From: Talinum fruticosum | Lineage: Eukaryota > Streptophyta > Magnoliopsida > Caryophyllales > Talinaceae | Direction of reading: 5' to 3' | Assembly (NCBI GenBank): GCA_021018815.1 | Contig: JAITYX010000047.1 | Coordinates: forward strand, 4,783,001 to 4,847,000 | Length of the DNA stretch: 64,000 nt | In this document: one piece after another, positions 1 to 12,058 of the stretch | Layout: the number at the start of each line of letters is the position of its first letter | Numbering within the stretch: position 1 is the first letter of the stretch | Notes under the pieces: model-generated | Told to the model about the DNA's origin: nothing | Database searches by the model: none | The model's input: the letters and a program-made list of their open reading frames with translations, nothing else | Program-made: the position numbers and the translations under genes

Positions 1-21
1 TGGTGTTACTATTCCATTAGA

Positions 22-147
22 TTAAGGACTCATTGAAGTTGGATTCCTAGAAATCCCATTGATCATAGTACGCTGCTCTGAATTGTCTGATTGCTTCGAG
101 TTAGAAGCTGTATAGCCTGACTTCTTCAGTCTCCCGCGCTTCGTCAT
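22..147 (-). other. Short ORF at window edge, unrecognised
   Basis: A 41-codon reading frame on the minus strand begins with a basic stretch (MTKRGRLKKSG) followed by a serine/asparagine-rich segment, and stops at 22-24. The DNA just upstream of its ATG is rich in CT repeats, as in many plant 5' leaders. Short basic starts of this kind also occur at the N-termini of plant LINE first ORFs, but no diagnostic domain is present. It may be the first exon of a gene, or a retroelement ORF broken near its start. Confidence 0.2.
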
Positions 148-960
148 GGCATGAGAGAGGAGCTCTCCAAGCTAGAGAGAGAAACAAACCTTAGTAATTT
201 AATTTTAACTAGCTAACTAAACCATTTTTTAGAGAGAAATTTATTTTAGAATCAATACTTTTACACTAAAAATAGTACATAAAAAACTAAATTAACATAG
301 CAAATATATTTGACATGGTTCGAGTTCATTTCTGCTAGTTTAATCGACTTATGTTAGCTGCCTAACTTTAATTTAATTTTAAGTCCAGATAATTATTCCA
401 AACTAGTTAAGATACGTGCGCTGTCCTAAATTAATTTTGTAAATAAGTGTATAACTTTATCATTAAATAATTATTAAATCTCGTAATTAAGGAATAACTA
501 ATGACAATAAAAATAAGATAAAATTTGATTAATAATTGCGTTATCTTAATGGTTCAATTACTCCTACCTTGATAACAATAACATGAATATGAGAAACATG
601 ATAATCAAAATTCTAATAAAATTAAAAACAAACTCATAATTGAGTAAAGTTTGTAATGCAGAAAAGAGAATCCCAAAGGAACCAAAGAAGCATAACGATA
701 AATAGATTCCCAAAAAAAAAGGCCCCAAAAATGATGAAGAAATTATGTATGTTTGGCCACCAAACCAAAAATTATAAACACATACACTTTTTTTGATAAT
801 TAATTGATAAAACAGTTACAAATACAAACATAAAAATGTTAAATAGGTGCGACTTCTTAACAATCTGAGTCATTCTACATAATAAAAACTAAACATAAAA
901 ATGCTAAAAAGTGCGACCTCTTAACAATCTCAGTCGGTCTACACGATAAAAACTAAAATA
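148..960. other. AT-rich DNA, no gene seen
   Basis: AT-rich sequence with stops in all frames. Two near-identical stretches of about 50 bp recur at about 822-888 and 895-958 (aaaaatg, g-tgcgac, ttcttaacaatct, gtc-ctaca, ataaaaact), forming a small tandem repeat just beyond the 3' end of the FAR1-like pseudogene. Nothing else can be supported. Confidence 0.4.
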
Positions 961-969
961 ACAGTACAA

Positions 970-2520
970 AATCCTATTTATTCCATCGCACATGAGGTTT
1001 TCTTCAAAATAATCCAAATTGTGACTCCTTCCAAGAAAATTAGAACCACTGCTTGGTTAATTTTAACGGCCAAAATCATTTTTCGTATAAGTTGTAAAGT
1101 TTTCCTCCACTTCCTAGCAATTAAGAGATTCAAAATAACTGCTTGAAATACGAGGCTTGCATTATTCAAATCTCATATCTTTTCCTCCACTTCGAGTTGC
1201 ACACTTCCAAATCTTTATTTGTCTTCAATTAGGCCATCAAAAAAGAGGTCTCATTATCTCGCCTTTAACCGACCATGTCTATGCAAATTTATACCACTTT
1301 GAAATTCCACCCAAAATTCAACCAAGCTTAGATGCAGATTTGTAAAGCTGCTGAAAAATCTATTCTCACTTTCGGACCTAGAAGTTGTCCTTAACATAGT
1401 CTCGGAATCCACATGTCTCAAACCAAATACATCTTTGACAACTAATTATTTCCTATCAACCCAAAATCTTCCATTATATATTGCCAAGTTGTTTCGAATT
1501 CAACAATTGTCTCTGAATTATAAACATGTAATTTAAACCAAATGTTAAAATCAACATTGCTATCAAAGACCACCCAACTTTTTCAGGAATCTTTTTTTAG
1601 GAAGCTTTTTCATGATATGTAATACTTATGAGTAGATGTATCAAAACCCTTCGTATTGCTAGTTTCATAACATCACCCTTTACTTCTAAAACCTCTCAAA
1701 TAACCAAATAAATGACTTGGATTTTTCATCCCCTAAGAATATAACACCAAAGGTTCTACAAAGCCTATGGTTGTCAAGACCGGTAAAATAAACAAATATC
1801 ATCTTACATCTATTTATGTCAAATGTTATATCAAATGAAACATCTCCATACAATGTACAACTACTTCTCCAAGTACCATCAGCTCAAAAAACATTTTTTA
1901 ACCTCTTATCATCATCCAACTCATATGCAAAATAGAACTGACTTATTAACCTCCTTTTTCCTCTTCAAATTCTTGAGAAACATATAAGCATTAGAACCAC
2001 TTATGTATGCTTTTAAATCCCCTGACAATTGCTGAAAGCATGTTTAGAGAATGCAACACTTTCCAAACCACCTACTTGGTCCTTGATGAAACGGTGAGCT
2101 TTACTAGGAACGACATCAGCACAAGTAAATGGCTTCAACAAGGCACTAAACCCGGCATTAGCACATGTAAATAGAACAACTCATTGAGCACTTACAGAAT
2201 TTTGTTTGAATCCCTGATTTGAACAAATAAAGTACATGTATTTCTCAACTCTTTGTTTGTCCTTTTTACTAGATGACTTACAGACATTAAACCTGATATG
2301 ATGAGCATCAGCTGTGTAGAATTTCTCGCATTGTTCCAAATCATCGAATGTCAAACCTACTTTTGGCACCAGTTCTTCCTCACATGCCGGCACATTACCT
2401 AAATTACTCTGGTAGGATTCTTCAAACATGTCAGCCCCCATTCTTTGATTACCCTAGTAGGACTCTTGAAGTTATCAGAGGCATCATATTCCTCCACATC
2501 TTGTTGAGTCATCTTCATAG
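970..2520 (-). pseudogene. FAR1/FRS-family (MULE-derived) pseudogene
   Basis: Read on the minus strand, fragments in several frames follow the order of FAR1-related proteins. The N-terminal FAR1 DNA-binding region (2181-2441) has a GLTFDDLEQCEKFY core and ends in YFICSNQG. Next comes a central MULE-type transposase-like domain (about 1690-1935) with ADGTWRSSC, GDVSFDITFD and LGDEKSKSFIWLFERF. A segment with HIMKKLP and ETIVEFETTWQYIMEDFGL follows at about 1440-1640, then SRSESENRFFSSF at about 1330-1370. The family comprises light-signalling transcription factors domesticated from MULE transposases. A TGA inside the transposase domain and several frame changes show that this copy is dead. It could be a decayed FRS gene or a decayed FAR1-like transposon; I saw no terminal repeats. 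Confidence 0.75.
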
Positions 2521-3742
2521 ATTCCTACATTTTTCAACAGAAAAAGTTAATATCAGACTTGTCATTAATTCCCAAAAACCACACTTGAACCAAGAAATCT
2601 GGGTAATGTGGGGACATTTTTCCAATCAACTAAGCCATCAAAACCTACATATTTAATATATTATGCTAGTCATCCCTGCCAACACAGAAATTAAATAAAA
2701 AACAAGCTAAAATTAAAATTAAAATTACTGAACTGGAGAATTAGAGTTGAACAGAAACCCAACTAAATTTTGACAAAATTTTATGGAGGAGAAGCCATTT
2801 CATGACAAAAGTAAAGCACATAAGTAGCCCCTTTTCCTCCCTCGCTCTGCCACAATTACGCCAAACATGAGTACTTTCACACAACAGAACAAAATTTTAA
2901 AACCGAATGATAAAACATGTAGTCAAAATTGAAACCCAAAATCTGATTTGGAGGCGTCATCAAGGGGGCCAGCGATGCCATCGCCAGATACCAAACCAGA
3001 CCAGAGGAGGGGGTACGATGGTGGAGGTGAGCAACTCAGAGATAACAAATATTGGTTAGAGAGAGTGGCTATAAGCTATCAACATTTATGAACGATTATC
3101 GGTTATCAAATGTTGTCCAAAGGCTGAAATGAACAGGCCTTAGTGTTGTGAGCGCACTCAATAAGTGTCACAAATGTAGAATTTTTGTCTTAAATCTTGT
3201 AAAGAGAGATGACCAACATATTATCTTTTCTCGTTTAACATTTTTGTGTTGTATTCATTATATACATTTAGGTTTTAGCCATTCGATACAGAAAAAAGAT
3301 AAACTTTAATCCGCAATATCAGAACCAGCCAACTTATTCCAAACAAATATGTCAACATGAACCCTATGCCTATGTAAATTTAAAGACATAAAAAGTATAA
3401 TCCATGAATATATGTGTTGAATTTAATAGTCTTATTATTCATTTATGCCTTATATTACACTACAAATGCTACATTGTTGCTTCCTAACTTGTACACATGA
3501 CAAATTCTCATCATTCTTTTCCTTTGTTTATCAAAATTTGGTAATTTCAATTATCACTAAAAACAAGCGCCAGAAAATTCTGAAACATCCTATTTTGATA
3601 CAATTCTACAGATGAAGTTAACCAACTCAATGCGCTTGAGCTGTATCAAAAGTGTTTTTACTACTCTTGCTTTCAACTCCATTAAGGAATCTCTGACATG
3701 GAGTTTGCCACTAATCTGTTTGCAAATTACAAACCTCTGAAG
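2521..3742. other. Intergenic, no gene seen
   Basis: No frame of convincing coding character. The part at 2940-3060 is less AT-rich than its surroundings but gives no recognisable product. Confidence 0.35.
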
Positions 3743-5620
3743 CTAAATTTCGCGGCCATCTGGAGGAAGCTTTGGAGTTGTTGAGGCTAAGGGCAGGAGC
3801 GAGAAAACTCCCTGAATATGAATCCTTGTTTGAATAATGCACTGCAACACAGAAAGATGCTATTTAACAGACATTAACCACTGAAATCAGCATTCATGAA
3901 TAGTTAAAGGAATAGTATAATAGAAGTTTTGAGCTAAAACACTACTTTTACCTGGATCTACCATATCTTGCACTGTGAAGCATGAAATGCTGGTGCATAC
4001 AACATTCAGAAACCTGACGGTCCTGCAATGTCCAATAAACCTTGTGTTCAATGGCTTACGACCCATTGCCAGTAGTTTTTGTCTCACCCACTCGATCTCC
4101 CAACGGACAACTACAAAAATCAAGGGTCTCCACAGGCTAGAGCATCCATTACCCACATTTGTTGGGGGTTCGATTCTCAAGTAGATGAACAGTTATGTCA
4201 GCAGTCCTCTCTGTACCCCTCAAACTCTTAGCTCAATCTTTTACCATCACCCCCTCCCCCAAAAACATTCAATCATAAGAAATGGGATTTCAAAGGCTTC
4301 AGCTTCAAGATACAAACTCCATTTCAAGCGCACTTCTTGTGCAATAGCCCAAAAAATAGGCATAACTAATTACACCACCAACTAAGGAGCCCAAAACTTG
4401 TGAACAGGAAAAGAGCAAACAAGAGGAACGGAAAAAATCAAATACACATATAAATCACACAGAACTGGAAAGTAGAAAACGCTAGCTTAACTTAGATAAG
4501 TAACGAAAAGCTTACCCATTCACAAGAAAAACCAATGAATTTATATTTGCACGCCAAACAAGTTGAGTTTTCTGTTAACGAAAGAATTTAACTGAGGCAA
4601 ATTTACACAATATCCAAATTTGTACTCCAAAGAAGTGTGGGGCATCTGCATTCGAATTTTCAAATAACCTAAACAAGTGGCACAACAACAAAGAATGACA
4701 GCAAAAGGCTTAAACCTAGAAATGGAGAGAGAAGAAACAACTGGAAATTGATAAACTGATCAACCAATAGGAATGTGAATGATAAATTACAAAGGCTAGT
4801 ATGAGCACAACAGACATCTATTACTACACAATTAGATAACAAATCTCAAATTTTCAAAAATAATATCTAGAGAAGAACAAGGTTATTTTTTTTTTGAAAA
4901 AAAAAACTCATATATAGAGGGGGGCAGAGGGGTTCAATTGGAAAGGCTTTGGCCTATGACACCAAAATTTAGTCCTTACCTTAGCCCAAACAATTGCTGC
5001 CCCAATTTTATCACATTTCAGTTTTCAATTTCCTTAAGTTTTACCAAAACATTATGTAGTACATGAAAATTGAACGTAGGCCCATTAATAAGGTAATAAA
5101 GGCTTAGCTCAAAAATTCTAAATCACACAATTGATATAAGTAATTATCACTTCTAAAGAATAATAAATATAGTAAGAATAAAAATATGCAAATAAAATCA
5201 AAAACAATGGAAAAATTGAGAGATTACTAATGTTTGATATAGAGAGAGAGCTAAGAGAGAAACCTGCATAGTCATCCTCTTCATCTTTGATAGAACCCTC
5301 CTCAACTTCAGTGTTCATCACCCCAGGATCGACCGCATTTCTAAGTGCTACTCATCCTCGTGATCAAATTGGCGGCGCCTCCTACCGTCAAATGTATAGA
5401 AAAGAGTCCACATATGTATAGAAAAGAATGCACATGAGATCACAAGCAAATTCATCAATTACATTGGTATCATCATGTAGAGAAAATGGCAAAGAAAGAA
5501 GAAAACTTACAGCATTCTCTATATATGTGCCATTCAGCAACCCATTCCTCCATTTCCCACTGACCCTTGACAAATATCTCCTCATAGTACCACCGGGAAA
5601 GTTACAAGCCCCAACCACAT
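3743..5620 (-). other. Exon-like segments of an unrecognised minus-strand gene
   Basis: Several minus-strand segments carry plausible splice signals. One lies at about 3952-4024 between a TTGCAG acceptor and a GTAAAAG donor and is open in one frame. One at 3743-3841 follows a TTGCAG acceptor and ends in a stop. One near 5510-5618 ends at a GTAAG donor and reads through GGTMRRYLSRVSGKWRNGLL. One near 5270-5320 reads MNTEVEEGSIKDEEDDYAG before a GT. I could not join them into one frame and recognise no family. A tRNA-like B-box (GGTTCGATTC) at about 4168-4178, with an A-box-like stretch about 35 bp before it, suggests that a SINE overlaps 4100-4185. This may be a real split gene, a decayed one, or chance. 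Confidence 0.25.
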
Positions 5621-6555
5621 AATTGAGAACAATAAATTACAAAAAAAAAAAAAAAAAAACATTTTGACTATCATTTTTTCTAAAAGTAGAAAGCGCTCAT
5701 CTTTATTTCTTCTTTCCTTCTGTTTCAATCTTTTCTATAGTGAGTGATGTCAATACCAACACGAAAGATAGAGAGAGAGAGAAGCACGTAGTTCTAAGAT
5801 CAAATGCAACAAAACCACTTTACAATGACCCGACAAAGAAAATCAATGAGTACAGAAACAAACTTGCCCTAATTCTTCAAAAACTAAAAACAAAATAGGG
5901 CAATGAAAAGATGGAGACACATCAGACAGGGAAAGGAAAAAACCAAGAAACATTAAGGCCATCAACTCACAGAAAACCCAACCTAACTCAACTCTTCCCC
6001 TCCAACACAAGCAATTCCATCTCATGCAATCCATCCTAATTCTCCCTTGCTTTAAAAATCTTTCCAGAATCACAACACAAACACACAAACAATATTTAGC
6101 ATCTAAGAACCAACCGAGCAGGAGTAAAGAAGGCAAAAGAGAGAGAGAACAATCAAAAGGAAAACTAAGCTCAAGGTGTAGGGAGGGGAACCCAACAGTA
6201 GCAAAGTAAAGAGAGATGGAGTGCCAAAGTGAAAGTGAGCAGAGAAAGATAGAGAGAGAGTCCGCCAAAGTCAGCTGTCCGAAATGACCGATCATTCTCT
6301 CTCACAATTGAGCTTGCCATGAACCAATATCGCCCTTCATGACAACAAATACCAATTTTCCAAAACTCTTCAATCTACAGTAACTTCTCTTATCTCTTGT
6401 CTGTTTTTTAGTATGTAGAATGTATGTTCCGCTCCACCCTTTTGAAATGAGTGTCATTGAGTTCATCACAAACCTTCTTTTGTGCGTTAAAATCTTTCCA
6501 GCGATACCCTCATGAGCAATCTCAACAGCTTTAGTACTGCTTATGAGAGTCGAGC
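5621..6555. other. Intergenic, poly(A) run, no gene seen
   Basis: Contains an A homopolymer of about 20 bases at 5640-5659. Purine-rich stretches at 5770-5790 and 6120-6260 open long frames on the opposite strand; the 150-codon minus-strand frame at 5843-6295 is low-complexity and hydrophobic and I do not credit it as coding. Confidence 0.35.
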
Positions 6556-7190
6556 ATCATGGTGGTCTCACCCGAGAACAAACTCAGAATACCCAAATCC
6601 CATGGGCAAAGTCAGATACACAAAAGGGGTTAAAAGTGAAGAACCTTACCTTATAATTCAATGTCAAAGAAGGCTGTTTTGTTGCATTGGCTCGCAACCC
6701 TACAACAAAAGGAGGACAAATTAGTGAAATACACTGGCCAAAATTTATGTGCTCTAATTCTTATGTTTGCTAATCTTTCTACCTTCCTTCCTTCTGTATC
6801 CGATTGCAAAATATGATAATAGCTTATTCATTTTTCGCTAGTTATGAAACATCAAATTTTATATGTTGGTGGTCTGACCCAAGAACAAACTCAGAATACC
6901 CAAATCCCATGGGCAAAGTCAGATACACAAAAGGGGCTAAAAGTAAATAGCCTTACCCTATAATTCAATGCCAAAGAAGCCTGTTTTGTTGGATGTAGCT
7001 TTGGAATGCATTGCCTCGCAACCCTACAATAAACTGAGGACAAAGTAGTGAAATACACTGGCCAAAATTTTGGTGCTCTAATTCTTATGTTTGCTAATAT
7101 TTCTACCTTCCTTTTGTATCAGATTGCAAAACTGGTAATAGCTTGTCCATTTTTCACTGGTTATGAAACATCAAATTTTATATGTTCCAA
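6556..7190. repeat. Tandem duplication of 310-325 bp
   Basis: The block at about 6558-6863 is repeated head-to-tail at about 6867-7186. Both begin with ggtggtct-acc and share aacaaactcagaataccc, the run through cccatgggcaaagtc, and end with gaaacatcaaattttatatg. The second copy has about 16 extra bases (ggatgtagctttggaatg region). Each copy holds a minus-strand exon-like segment bounded by a TTGTAG acceptor and a GTAAGG donor, at about 6653-6702 in copy 1 and about 6953-7025 in copy 2. The extra bases in copy 2 change the frame. Confidence 0.85.
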
Positions 7191-9690
7191 ATTTTATTTT
7201 TATTTTTTTTTAAAAACAATCAGAGTGATAATGGCATCCAATGTTATAGGTTTCTCTTAACTTTTTCAACAAGACTATGATATTCATATTACACAGTCCA
7301 GGAGTCCTATATTTCAGGCTAAATTGAAAGGGAGGCCAAGCTTAGAAATGGAGAAATACGAGGTCAGTTGAAATTTGAAAACTTATCAAAATGATAGAGG
7401 TGCAAGGCATCATGATGCATTCTGCATGAACTGCATGCCTCATACAAAAGATAGTCCAAGGGAGAAAAAAATGTTACAGTATCAGCTGGAAGCCTGGAAT
7501 CCAGGAGTTATCTTCAATGTGGATTCTAGGAAGGTCTACGGGTGATTGATGAAATTCAATTGGCTAAGCCTGACTTAGTCTGATGTTCTGTTAAGAGATT
7601 CAAATTGTTCAAAAACCCGATCTTTTATGTATCTTTCTCCTGGATAGGACATAGGAGTCAAAATACTAATAGAACGACTCATAAACTTGCTTGGGAAGTC
7701 ATGATCTTGTAATTGCTGCCAAGTAGGAATAGAAGTACCCTATAATAGACAGAGCACAAAGAACAAAACTGAAGAGATTTAAATTCAGCATTACTGGTCC
7801 TTAGTAAATTGGATAAATTGGAGGCTAACTCTGGGGACTTAAAAACAGAATCCTTAAAAGTGGAGCACTCGTGTGTGTGTGGGGGGGTGTTACACAGCCA
7901 ATTAAGCCATTGGAAGCTAGAAGCAATTAGATCATCCAACGGAAAAACCTGCTATCATCATATTCTCATACATCATTACGTATTATGATGAAAATAATCA
8001 GACCAAACTTCAGTGATAGATGGAATAAGGAGGTTTCTCGAGCAAGATGTTGAGATTTGGAAAAGGATAGTACTCAAGGGATTATAGTAGGGTAATGATA
8101 TATAATAGTAATTTTGATTTGTAGACTTACCAACTGGAGAAATACTGTTCCTTGCAGGATGGCTCCTGATCCTCCTTATCCTGATGATTTGCCTACTGCT
8201 TTCAGGTGTGATTCCTCCCCTCCCCCTCCATTATCAAAAAACCCCAACACTTCTCAAGCATATGCATTTATTACTGTAAACCATAATGTATGGGTACTTT
8301 ATTTGAGGAGGGGAATGTGTATGACCAATTAGGTCAACATTTCTCATTTCAATCAACGGTAATGTTCCTTGCCGTACCCACAGGAATCAGAAGTGCTACA
8401 TATTATTAAAAGAATTGATGGCAAGTGTAATAAACAAGCCCCCATACTCAATCCTTGGAAGGTCTTTAAAGCATTCCTAAAACTATGAGCCGGTAACTCC
8501 AAAAAGAATAGGTTAGAATGCACATTACCTGTGATTTCCTAGTAAACAGCGTCGAAAGCAAAGAAAGACGGCAACACTGCCACTCATACTGCAAATTTAA
8601 GACAGAAGTGGTACTGCAATGAAATCGCGGAGATGAAATTAGATACCGTATCAAAAAGGACACAAGTTAGAATCAAACCCAGCATTGAAATAACTTATAT
8701 GCAACAGATATAACCACAACATAAAGAGGCAAGGCCAGCTGATACACATACACCATACAATACCAGTTACACAAAGACTGTGAGGTTATTTCAATAAACA
8801 TAATCAAACTAAACAATTATTACCATGACCCTTGATAAGAACATATCAACTGGCATAAACATCAAAATTTAAACCAAAAAGACAGCACCCACATGCGATT
8901 AAAAAGAAACACCTACCCAGTCACCAAGAGAAGGGGGAAAACTTGCATTGTCATTTGAGAGAATGAACAGAACAGGTTCATAAAACTAAACCAGGAAGAT
9001 TTGGCGTGAATTGTGGTGTACAAGCTGAATTTTCCTTGCAGTATCATAGGGCTAAGTTCATGACACAAGCTAAATAATGCTACAAACTATGACTGTTCAA
9101 CCCAATCTGGTCACTTCCGGACTCAGGCTAAGCTAAATAGTGCTACAAACTATGTATAAGGTTGAGGTTGAGACAAATTTTGTCTACAACTTTTAGATCT
9201 ATCTCCCAACAATTGACATGTTGTCCTACTTAGTATATATGGTGGGGGGAGGAACTATCATAGATAGGTTTGTTATGTATCTCTAAGACTACAAGTAACC
9301 AGGGGGCTTTTAAGATAGGAATCACTTCATAAGCACGAAAAGATAAAGCGAAGCACCATTTAGTACAGACATGTCCTCTATGCTTCTGCAAAATTGAGCT
9401 ACGTTCTTTGCAAGAGCAACAAAAATTGACAATCCAACATCTAGAAAAGAAAGAAAAATCAGGTGAAAGTTTATACTAGCACAAGTAAATAGGCTCTTAA
9501 ATATTCTGTGCAAGCATCCCCTCTGATGGAAGTTGGAACTAAATGCAAGTCATTGGACACCTACGTACAATTTTTCTGATATATTGTTTGAATATGGAGA
9601 AGATTCTTCTACAATTACACCTGCAGCACATGCAAACTCAATGAAAGGAGAGATCATCATGTTCAGAACTTCAACGAATAGGTAAATAAA
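7191..9690. other. Intergenic with one possible small exon
   Basis: Mostly non-coding. A 48-base plus-strand segment at 8158-8205 sits between a CTTGCAG acceptor and a GTGTG donor and reads MAPDPPYPDDLPTAF in one frame. It is isolated, and I found no partner exons. A short G-run with GT repeats lies at 7873-7888. No other gene is supported. Confidence 0.25.
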
Positions 9691-9949
9691 TAATTAAACA
9701 ACCTCCCGAAATTCAACATGATGACCAGGACATAAACATCAAGGATATTTTTACAATGAAACCGTCACACCAAACGCCAAATTTCACTGACATAGTAGCT
9801 TCTGTAGGCCAAGTTGTTTGTTGTTTGGCCTCTTGCATCCTCTTGCACGATACACTCACCTTCAATTATGCCTCACAATTTTGTTAGATGCAGCTTTTAC
9901 ACTCAAGACAAGCTTCACATTGATAGCATAAGACCATTAATCCCCATTC
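9690..9949 (-). other. 3' flank of RFL-PPR gene, duplicated at 36.79 kb
   Basis: This stretch, starting near acaacctcccgaaattcaac, is almost identical to 36793-37044. It shows that the duplication of the PPR gene carried about 260 bp of its 3' flank. Confidence 0.8.
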
Positions 9950-11773
9950 TCAGTTCTCAAAAAATTTCTGAAGCAATGCACTGTCTTCACTGGTAACATT
10001 ATGAGCAGAAAGCAAGTGAACAAACAAAGAAAAGGTGTGATTATCAGCTGTGAAGCCTTTACTAGTCATGATGCTGACAAGCTCCAAAGCCTTTCTAACA
10101 TTGTTAACCCGAAGAAAACCTTTGATCAGAGTATTGTAGGTGCGATCATCAGGAGAACAATTGTTGCCCTCCATTTTCTTTAGAAGCTCAATAGCATCAT
10201 TCATAAACCCTTTTCGACAAAGTCCTTTGATCATTATATTGTATGTATGCTTGTTTGCATGCAAGCCTTTAGCTTGTATATGAGAAAAGACATCAGTTGC
10301 TTCTTCTAATCTACCAGCCTCACACAAGCCATCAATCAGTATGTTATGGGTGACAATATCGGGGGCTGGTCCACTAATCTCCAATTCCCTCCCCAATGCA
10401 ATGGCTTCATCAACTTTGGAATTTTTAAACATACCATCAAGCAACGAACCATAACAAACTAAATCTGGAGCTGGCCCATGAGCTTCCATTTGCTTGAAAA
10501 GCTTGTGAGCCAATTGGAACTCATTGTTCTTGATCAAAGCATCTATAAGAGTGTTAAGTGCCACAATGTTGGAGCCAATCCCTTTGTCACACATTTCCTG
10601 GAATATGTTGAGTGCTTCTTCGATTCTTCGGCTCTTGCAGTATCCATTTATCAAAGTATTGAATGTCACAACATTGGGTCTGCAACCATTTCTCTCCATG
10701 ACCTCAATGAGGTTCAATGCCTCCTCCATTTGGCCACGCAAACAGTATCCATCCAGGAGTGAATTGTAAGTAATGATATCAGGAACCACACCTCGACTAA
10801 TCATAAACTCAAGCAGAGCTCGTGCTTCATCAACCCATCCTTCCTTGCAGAACATGTCAATCAACATATTGTAGGTCTCAACATCCAGTGCTATGTTGTC
10901 CTCAAACATCTGATTCAACAATGCCTCGACATCTTCCCACAGGCCCAAACCACACATTCCTCGAATAAGAGAATTATAAGTGACAACATCAGCTGAAATG
11001 CCACTGCTTTTCATCTCAGAGAAGAGTTTGAGTGCCTGAGGCAATAACTTGTCCTTACAGAGGCTGTCGATGATGGTGCTGTATATGACAATATCTGGTT
11101 TGCAAATGCCAGCCTTCATTTTGCGAAGCAAGTGGAGAGCACCGGCATTGTCCCCAATTTTGCAAAGACCTTTGGCCATAGCACCATACGTAACTCTGGT
11201 AGGTTGAAAGCCTAGCTTGACAATCTTGTCCAATAGTTTGACTGCTTGATCCAAGCGGTCATTATGAATAAGGCCATTGATTAGGGTATTGAACATGACA
11301 ACATCAAAGGGAAACCCAAGCTTAAGGAGCTTAGCGAGAAGGGAGAAGCCGAAATTGACTTGTCCCAAGTGACAGTAACAAGTGGTGAGAATGCCAGTGG
11401 TATATTGATTAGGACGGAGGCCAGAGAGCTCGAGATGCCAGGAGAGGGAGAGAATGGTGGAGTAGGGAGGGTGGGGTTTGATCTTGGACATGGCAGTAAA
11501 GAGTTGATTGAAATCAATGATAGAAGGGAGAGGATCCAAAGAGGTCATACGATGAAAGAGAGAGAGGGCATGGTCGACATTGGAAAAGCCCAACTTGGAC
11601 TGTCTTCGAACGGACTGGAGGACGAGTTGGGGGTCATCAGAAGGAGAATTGGCGTAATTTCGGAAATGAAATAAAAATTGAAGGGCTGAGAAGAAAGGAG
11701 ACTGATGAAGAAGAATACCAGGAGAATTAGCGTGAAAAAGAAGAAGATGAAGATGCTTCTTATGAAATGCCAT
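9950..11773 (-). CDS. RFL-type pentatricopeptide repeat protein, mitochondrion-targeted (predicted)
   Basis: An intronless 607-residue frame. P-class PPR proteins bind organellar RNA in a sequence-specific way, one 35-residue helical repeat per base. About 15 consecutive repeats fill residues 80 to 600, each with the signature VVTYNSLIRGMC or ITYNSLLDGYC type core; no E, DYW or SMR domain follows. The first 40 residues are hydrophobic and basic, as in mitochondrial presequences. The segment HRMTSLDPLPSIIDFNQLF marks the restorer-of-fertility-like (RFL) clade, whose members process or silence mitochondrial transcripts, including those causing cytoplasmic male sterility. The frame is intact and the length is usual for the clade. 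It is a close paralogue of the genes at 37.0 and 36.1 kb. Targeting and clade are inferred; the PPR fold is clear. Confidence 0.93.
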   Translation of the reverse strand: MAFHKKHLHLLLFHANSPGILLHQSPFFSALQFLFHFRNYANSPSDDPQLVLQSVRRQSKLGFSNVDHALSLFHRMTSLDPLPSIIDFNQLFTAMSKIKPHPPYSTILSLSWHLELSGLRPNQYTTGILTTCYCHLGQVNFGFSLLAKLLKLGFPFDVVMFNTLINGLIHNDRLDQAVKLLDKIVKLGFQPTRVTYGAMAKGLCKIGDNAGALHLLRKMKAGICKPDIVIYSTIIDSLCKDKLLPQALKLFSEMKSSGISADVVTYNSLIRGMCGLGLWEDVEALLNQMFEDNIALDVETYNMLIDMFCKEGWVDEARALLEFMISRGVVPDIITYNSLLDGYCLRGQMEEALNLIEVMERNGCRPNVVTFNTLINGYCKSRRIEEALNIFQEMCDKGIGSNIVALNTLIDALIKNNEFQLAHKLFKQMEAHGPAPDLVCYGSLLDGMFKNSKVDEAIALGRELEISGPAPDIVTHNILIDGLCEAGRLEEATDVFSHIQAKGLHANKHTYNIMIKGLCRKGFMNDAIELLKKMEGNNCSPDDRTYNTLIKGFLRVNNVRKALELVSIMTSKGFTADNHTFSLFVHLLSAHNVTSEDSALLQKFFEN

Positions 11774-12058
11774 GGGAACTCTTGAAATGCAAGCGCTACC
11801 TCTCTCTCTGTCTCTGTTGGGTACTTCATGTGCTTCCTACAGGAAATTGTTTCTTCTGTTAATTTATTCACACTGGTTTTTTTTTTTTTTTTGAAAGAAT
11901 TCACACTGATTTTATTGTTTGGGATTATGAAATAAATTTTAACTTGTCTTGTTTTTATGATTATGAGAAGTTTAAAGAAGTGATCCCTCCCGTTTCACAA
12001 TATATCTTTATAATTTTAATAATATATTAATTTATGTTTGTGTTTTAACACGAATTTT
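11774..12058. other. 5' flank of PPR gene
   Basis: Contains a T homopolymer at about 11878-11892 and AT-rich sequence. No clear promoter element was recognised and no further coding sequence is present. Confidence 0.3.

Noticed and set aside
5843..6295. 150-codon hydrophobic minus-strand frame
   Set aside because: It is serine/leucine-rich and low-complexity, produced by purine-rich DNA on the opposite strand, with no domain or splice support.
10478..10769. Plus-strand frames of 81-94 codons opposite the PPR genes (also 36282-36573 and 37573-37864)
   Set aside because: They are antisense shadows; they recur in every PPR copy because the sense repeats are conserved.
11281..11674. Frames on both strands within the first PPR gene
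   Set aside because: They overlap the intact 607-residue frame in other registers.
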